Shown here one piece after another: positions 6,398 to 7,190 of a stretch of DNA of 7,190 nucleotides (position 1 is the stretch's first letter; each line of letters starts with the position of its first letter). Made by a program: the position numbers and the translations under genes. This DNA comes from an uncultured euryarchaeote. GTDB lineage: Archaea; Thermoplasmatota; Poseidoniia; Poseidoniales; Poseidoniaceae. The notes below the pieces were generated by a model. It was not told the DNA's origin. It did not search any database and was given only the letters and a program-made list of their open reading frames with translations. The DNA is taken from positions 1-7,190 of the forward strand of contig CALCOP010000125.1 in the NCBI GenBank assembly GCA_937897365.1. Direction: 5' to 3'.

Positions 6398-6475
6398 TGG
6401 TGGGCGATCCAGGATTTGAACCTGGGTCCAAGCGTCCCAAACGCCCGAGTATAGGCCAAGCTAACCCAATCGCCC
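6398..6475 (-). tRNA. tRNA-Pro (anticodon UGG), CCA encoded
   Basis: The minus strand folds as a full cloverleaf of 78 nt including a genomic CCA. The acceptor stem GGGCGAT pairs perfectly with ATCGCCC, followed by discriminator A and CCA (6398-6400). T8, A14 and the GG of the D-loop are present. The T-arm is CCAGG-TTCAAAT-CCTGG. The anticodon stem GGGCG/CGCTT includes two G-U pairs and encloses TTTGGGA, so the anticodon at 34-36 is TGG, with G37 as is usual for tRNA-Pro. The D-stem is weak (G-U at 10-25, U-U at 13-22). No intron is seen. It reads proline CCN codons and lies convergent with the parvulin gene, 20 bp from its stop. Confidence 0.93.
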
Positions 6476-6511
6476 CTTGCAGTCCTCGCCACGGCGTCTT
6501 ACCTATGAAGT

Positions 6512-6952
6512 TCACTCAAGGAGTTGCCAGCAATCAGTATTGAGGCGAACGAGAAGACCTTGAGACTCTGCTAAATCGATGAGGTCTTGCACATCAAGAG
6601 AGTTACCACTTTTTTCAAGAATGGGTATGATACTCTTTCGTGTCACAATTCCGTGTTCATCTTTAGCATCAAGAAGTAACTTTGGAAGACCTTTGAATGA
6701 AATTTGCTCTTCTGGTTGGAAAAGAGCATCATTTTTCTCAAGTCGCTTGCGCAACATGTCTCGTAATTCTTCAGGAGTATTCGCAAGTGCAACTTCGATT
6801 CTTAATTCAGCAGCAGTGGCAACGGTAGCAACGATCTCAGCATCGGAGGGTAATTTCTGACCACAATGTGGGCATGAACGACCTGTTTTCCGATGGCCGT
6901 GACATGTCGAACAAGCACTGCATCGAATGACATTCCAACCAGCACCGGACAT
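6512..6952 (-). CDS. Zinc-ribbon protein with possible winged-helix C-terminus, unrecognised
   Basis: I do not recognise this 146-residue protein. The N-terminus holds a cysteine cluster: C11-X2-C14-X2-C17, then C27-P-H-C30-G, with His18 and His20 between. C14/C17/C27/C30 form a likely zinc ribbon and C11 is spare. Residues about 36-78 are predominantly helical and charged (AAELRIEVALANTPEELRDM). The segment 86-146, with GIVTRKSIIPILEKSG and a closing LIDLAESQGLLVRL..CWQLLE, resembles a small winged-helix or helical-bundle domain. Zinc ribbon plus winged helix suggests nucleic-acid binding or a transcription role, but this is an inference from shape. The ATG at 6952 has no clear Shine-Dalgarno. 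The gene is 35 bp downstream of the partial gene on the same strand and 36 bp upstream of tRNA-Pro, also on that strand. Confidence 0.75.
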   Translation of the reverse strand: MSGAGWNVIRCSACSTCHGHRKTGRSCPHCGQKLPSDAEIVATVATAAELRIEVALANTPEELRDMLRKRLEKNDALFQPEEQISFKGLPKLLLDAKDEHGIVTRKSIIPILEKSGNSLDVQDLIDLAESQGLLVRLNTDCWQLLE

Positions 6953-6987
6953 AGTAGTACTTCATGGCGAGGGTACTTCAAGACTTC

Positions 6988-7190
6988 TCAAAGAGAGAAA
7001 TCAGTATTTGTTCGACGTGAACCAGGCCGAAGAGCAGGAGCAGCAGGTGCTTTGACATCAACTCTTTTTTGAGCAGATTCAGTGGCTTTACGAGTCAATG
7101 CACCACGGACTGGTCCAGTTCCAGTTCGTGCCCCAAGAGAGAGTGAATTGGGTAGAATCAAAGCAGCCATAGCAACACCATGGTGATCTG
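6988..7190 (-). CDS. C-terminal tail of an unidentified protein, cut by right edge
   Basis: The minus-strand frame ending in TGA at 6988-6990 stays open to the right edge of the window. It reads DHHGVAMAALILPNSLSLG followed by a basic, Ala/Pro/Arg-rich tail (GPVRGALTRKATESAQKR, then VKAPAAPALRPGSRRTN). The ATG at 7170 is possible as a start, but the open frame upstream and the lack of a ribosome site make it more likely an internal Met of a longer protein. The tail looks disordered and positively charged. No family can be assigned. It probably heads the transcript containing the zinc-ribbon gene. Confidence 0.45.
   Translation of the reverse strand, partial: DHHGVAMAALILPNSLSLGARTGTGPVRGALTRKATESAQKRVDVKAPAAPALRPGSRRTNTDFSL

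Noticed and set aside
6431..6450. Reading the tRNA anticodon as GGG
   Set aside because: That shift breaks the anticodon stem; GGGCG/CGCTT pairs only when the loop is TTTGGGA, giving anticodon TGG with G37.
7168..7170. ATG as the true start of a 60-residue protein
   Set aside because: The frame remains open to the window edge and there is no ribosome site, so it is treated as part of a longer truncated gene.

Overview
The window looks like archaeal chromosomal DNA, most likely a marine Euryarchaeon of the Marine Group II (Poseidoniales) type. That assignment is an inference. It rests on an archaeal-type asparaginyl-tRNA synthetase, two family-2 glycosyltransferases with archaeal-style C-terminal membrane anchors, a short stand-alone parvulin, very small zinc-ribbon proteins, tight gene packing and moderate base composition. 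No rRNA, mobile element, CRISPR array or attachment site is visible. No stretch over 300 bases lacks a gene.

Layout. (1) Positions 1-664, minus strand: most of a carbamate kinase, cut by the left edge. (2) 665-801: a divergent intergenic region with a perfect 17-bp dyad and a related weaker dyad. (3) 802-3206, plus strand: asnS followed 8 nt later by a saccharopine dehydrogenase/lysine-6-dehydrogenase-like oxidoreductase, with the Shine-Dalgarno overlapping the asnS stop. (4) 3203-5022, minus strand: a three-gene cluster read from right to left, consisting of a divergent membrane-anchored GT2-like protein, a SerB-like HAD phosphatase and a 35-residue two-knuckle zinc ribbon whose stop overlaps the stop of the oxidoreductase. 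(5) 5117-6377, plus strand: a canonical GT2 dolichyl-phosphate-sugar-synthase-like enzyme, overlapped by a parvulin prolyl isomerase. (6) 6398-6475, minus strand: tRNA-Pro(UGG) with an encoded CCA. (7) 6512-7190, minus strand: an unrecognised zinc-ribbon protein with a possible winged-helix end, preceded by the C-terminal tail of an unidentified protein cut by the right edge.

How they fit together. asnS, tRNA-Pro and the parvulin belong to protein synthesis and folding. The two divergently transcribed GT2 genes suggest lipid-linked sugar transfer or surface glycosylation. One has the expected catalytic motifs and the other appears to have lost the metal-binding Asp-X-Asp motif, so the second may be a partner or regulatory subunit. 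Carbamate kinase and the oxidoreductase point to nitrogen and amino-acid metabolism, but the sequence does not link them to one pathway. I see no clearly new defence or mobile system. The points most worth checking are the degenerate GT2, the unlisted micro-zinc-ribbon, and the dyad pair between arcC and asnS.
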